Assembly (NCBI GenBank): GCA_964614245.1
Contig: CAZTKU010000190.1
Span: forward strand, 1-5,390
DNA length: 5,390 nucleotides
Direction: 5' to 3'
Source: VGWB01 sp964614245
GTDB taxonomy: Bacteria > Bacteroidota > Ignavibacteria > UBA10030
Both the position numbers and the translations under genes were made by a program. Below the pieces are notes generated by a model. That model was not told the DNA's origin, did not search any database, and saw only the letters and a list, made by a program, of their open reading frames with translations. Positions 4,510 to 5,390 of the stretch are shown here, one piece after another. Position 1 is the first letter of the stretch. The number at the start of each line of letters is the position of its first letter.

Positions 4510-4698
4510 TCGACATTGACGCGAAGAGCGACGAAGCCTGCCCATTGATCATATCGACTCATTCGGGAGGCACCTTGCAGTAACATCCCACCAGTTTTTT
4601 CCCTTATTTTTGTGGAATTTCAGCCATTTTTTTGGCATCTTTAAAGATATATCAATTTTTTTCTCTCCCCAGCGTCGAGTGGTAGATGGAAGACCCGA
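4510..4698 (+). other. AT-rich intergenic region before glgP
   Basis: No gene is supported in these 189 bases. From about 4591 to 4665 the sequence becomes strongly T-rich, unlike the rest of the window. It contains a perfect 12-bp palindrome ATCTTTAAAGAT (4637-4648) and a short GCCA-TTTTTT-TGGC hairpin (4623-4636). It probably carries the end of the upstream transcript and the promoter of glgP, but neither a convincing stem-plus-T terminator nor a good -35/-10 pair at standard spacing can be pointed to. Confidence 0.5.
4637..4648. repeat. Perfect 12-bp AT-rich palindrome upstream of glgP
   Basis: ATCTTTAAAGAT reads the same on both strands and sits 50 bases before the proposed GTG start. 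It may be an operator or part of a promoter; the evidence is only symmetry and position. Confidence 0.4.
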
Positions 4699-5390
4699 GT
4701 GAATAACGATATCGACCCATCTCTTCCGGCCCGCCTCCAACGTTTAGCCTACAATCTTTGGTGGACCTGGAATCCTCAGGCTCAAGAGATTTTCCGTGAG
4801 CTCTCCCCCCTTGTGTGGGAGCGCTCCTCTCACAACGCCATCGAGGTCCTGAGAGAGATTTCAATTCAGGAGCTCGCCGCCCGCCTTCGCGATCCCGACT
4901 TCAGACGAAAGGTTCTCTCCGTTATCGAGGAGTTCGAATCCTACTTGCACGAGGAGAACACGTGGGCGGCTGCGCTCTTCCCGCAGTTCAGAGATCCCGT
5001 TGCGTACTTCAGTGCAGAGTTCGGCCTCCACGAGTCGATACCGATCTATTCGGGCGGACTGGGCGTTCTCTCGGGCGATCACACGAAGTCCGCGAGCGAT
5101 CTCGGCATTCCCTTCATCGGCATCAGCCTCTTCTACCGGCACGGATACTTCCAGCAGCGCATTGGACCGGATGGATGGCAGCAGGAGTCCTATCCGATCT
5201 GTCATCCCGAGCACTTGCCGCTCGAGCTTGTCAGAACCGAGGAAGGTAAACCACTGCTGAATTCCGTCGAGATCGGCCACAGCACGGTTTATATTCAAGC
5301 GTGGCGCGTTTGCGTCGGCCGGGCAACAATCTACCTTCTCGATACAAACCTGCCCGAGAACGATCAGCACTATCAGGGACTTACAGCACA
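4699..5390 (+). CDS. glgP: Alpha-glucan (glycogen/maltodextrin) phosphorylase, N-terminal part
   Basis: These are the first 230 codons of a GT35 alpha-glucan phosphorylase of the shorter bacterial/archaeal type; the gene runs off the window. The N-terminal DUF3417-type region is clear: LPARLQRLAYNLWWTWNP (9-26), then LWW-type context and PLVWERSSHNAIEVL (37-51). The catalytic domain begins at DPVAYFSAEFGLHESIPIYS (99-118), GGLGVLSGDHTKSASDLGIP (119-138), FYRHGYFQQRIGPDGWQQE (145-163) and continues to the last base. The enzyme releases glucose-1-phosphate from alpha-1,4-glucan ends using phosphate and pyridoxal phosphate in the cytoplasm; the PLP lysine lies beyond the window. The start is GTG 4699, with GGAAGA (4688-4693) 5 bases upstream; it leaves a short leader before the conserved LPARLQRLAYN, and no in-frame ATG lies just upstream. 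The gene has its own AT-rich upstream region, so it is probably transcribed separately from the DUF2255 gene. Confidence 0.93.
   Translation, partial: MNNDIDPSLPARLQRLAYNLWWTWNPQAQEIFRELSPLVWERSSHNAIEVLREISIQELAARLRDPDFRRKVLSVIEEFESYLHEENTWAAALFPQFRDPVAYFSAEFGLHESIPIYSGGLGVLSGDHTKSASDLGIPFIGISLFYRHGYFQQRIGPDGWQQESYPICHPEHLPLELVRTEEGKPLLNSVEIGHSTVYIQAWRVCVGRATIYLLDTNLPENDQHYQGLTA

Noticed and set aside
4561..4605. Intrinsic terminator after the DUF2255 gene (GGGA...TCCC then a T-run)
   Set aside because: The stem is only 4 bp with a 17-base loop, too weak to call.

Overview
The window looks like a chromosomal segment of a Gram-negative, free-living bacterium of moderately high GC. It encodes an apparent outer-membrane barrel with a signal peptide, a bacterial-type alpha-glucan phosphorylase, a pirin and several small DUF proteins. 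The lineage cannot be fixed from this sequence; phyla such as Nitrospirota, Acidobacteriota or Methylomirabilota would fit. All supported genes read on the + strand. By eye, base composition is uneven: the first ~590 bases are clearly GC-rich, the GIY-YIG gene is less so, and a short tract before the last gene is strongly AT-rich. This suggests a patchwork of short, partly accessory genes between more conserved loci.

Region by region: (1) 2-585 holds the C-terminal end of a BNR/Asp-box beta-propeller protein whose stop overlaps the start of a MoaD/ThiS-like protein ending in Gly-Gly, a translationally coupled pair. (2) 586-1361 holds a compact GIY-YIG nuclease-family gene (788-1156). It lies between two copies of a 33-base imperfect direct repeat (713-745 and 1228-1260), each preceded by inverted-repeat hairpins. 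(3) 1362-2612 holds an exported probable outer-membrane beta-barrel protein and a four-helix inner-membrane protein, each with its own strong ribosome binding site. (4) 2613-2965 is a 353-base gene-free stretch full of inverted repeats, some mutually exclusive, which could be a long structured 5' leader. (5) 2966-4509 holds a pirin with an intact metal site, a short DUF2834 membrane protein and a DUF2255 protein that starts at TTG overlapping the previous stop, probably one operon. (6) 4510-4698 is an AT-rich spacer, followed by the first 230 codons of an alpha-glucan phosphorylase that runs off the window.

Functionally the genes do not form one obvious pathway. The pirin, DUF2834 and DUF2255 genes are probably co-transcribed. 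GlgP belongs to glycogen/maltodextrin breakdown. The most unusual parts are the repeat-flanked GIY-YIG unit and the structured region upstream of the pirin gene. No tRNA, rRNA, CRISPR array, transposase or recognisable riboswitch class was seen.
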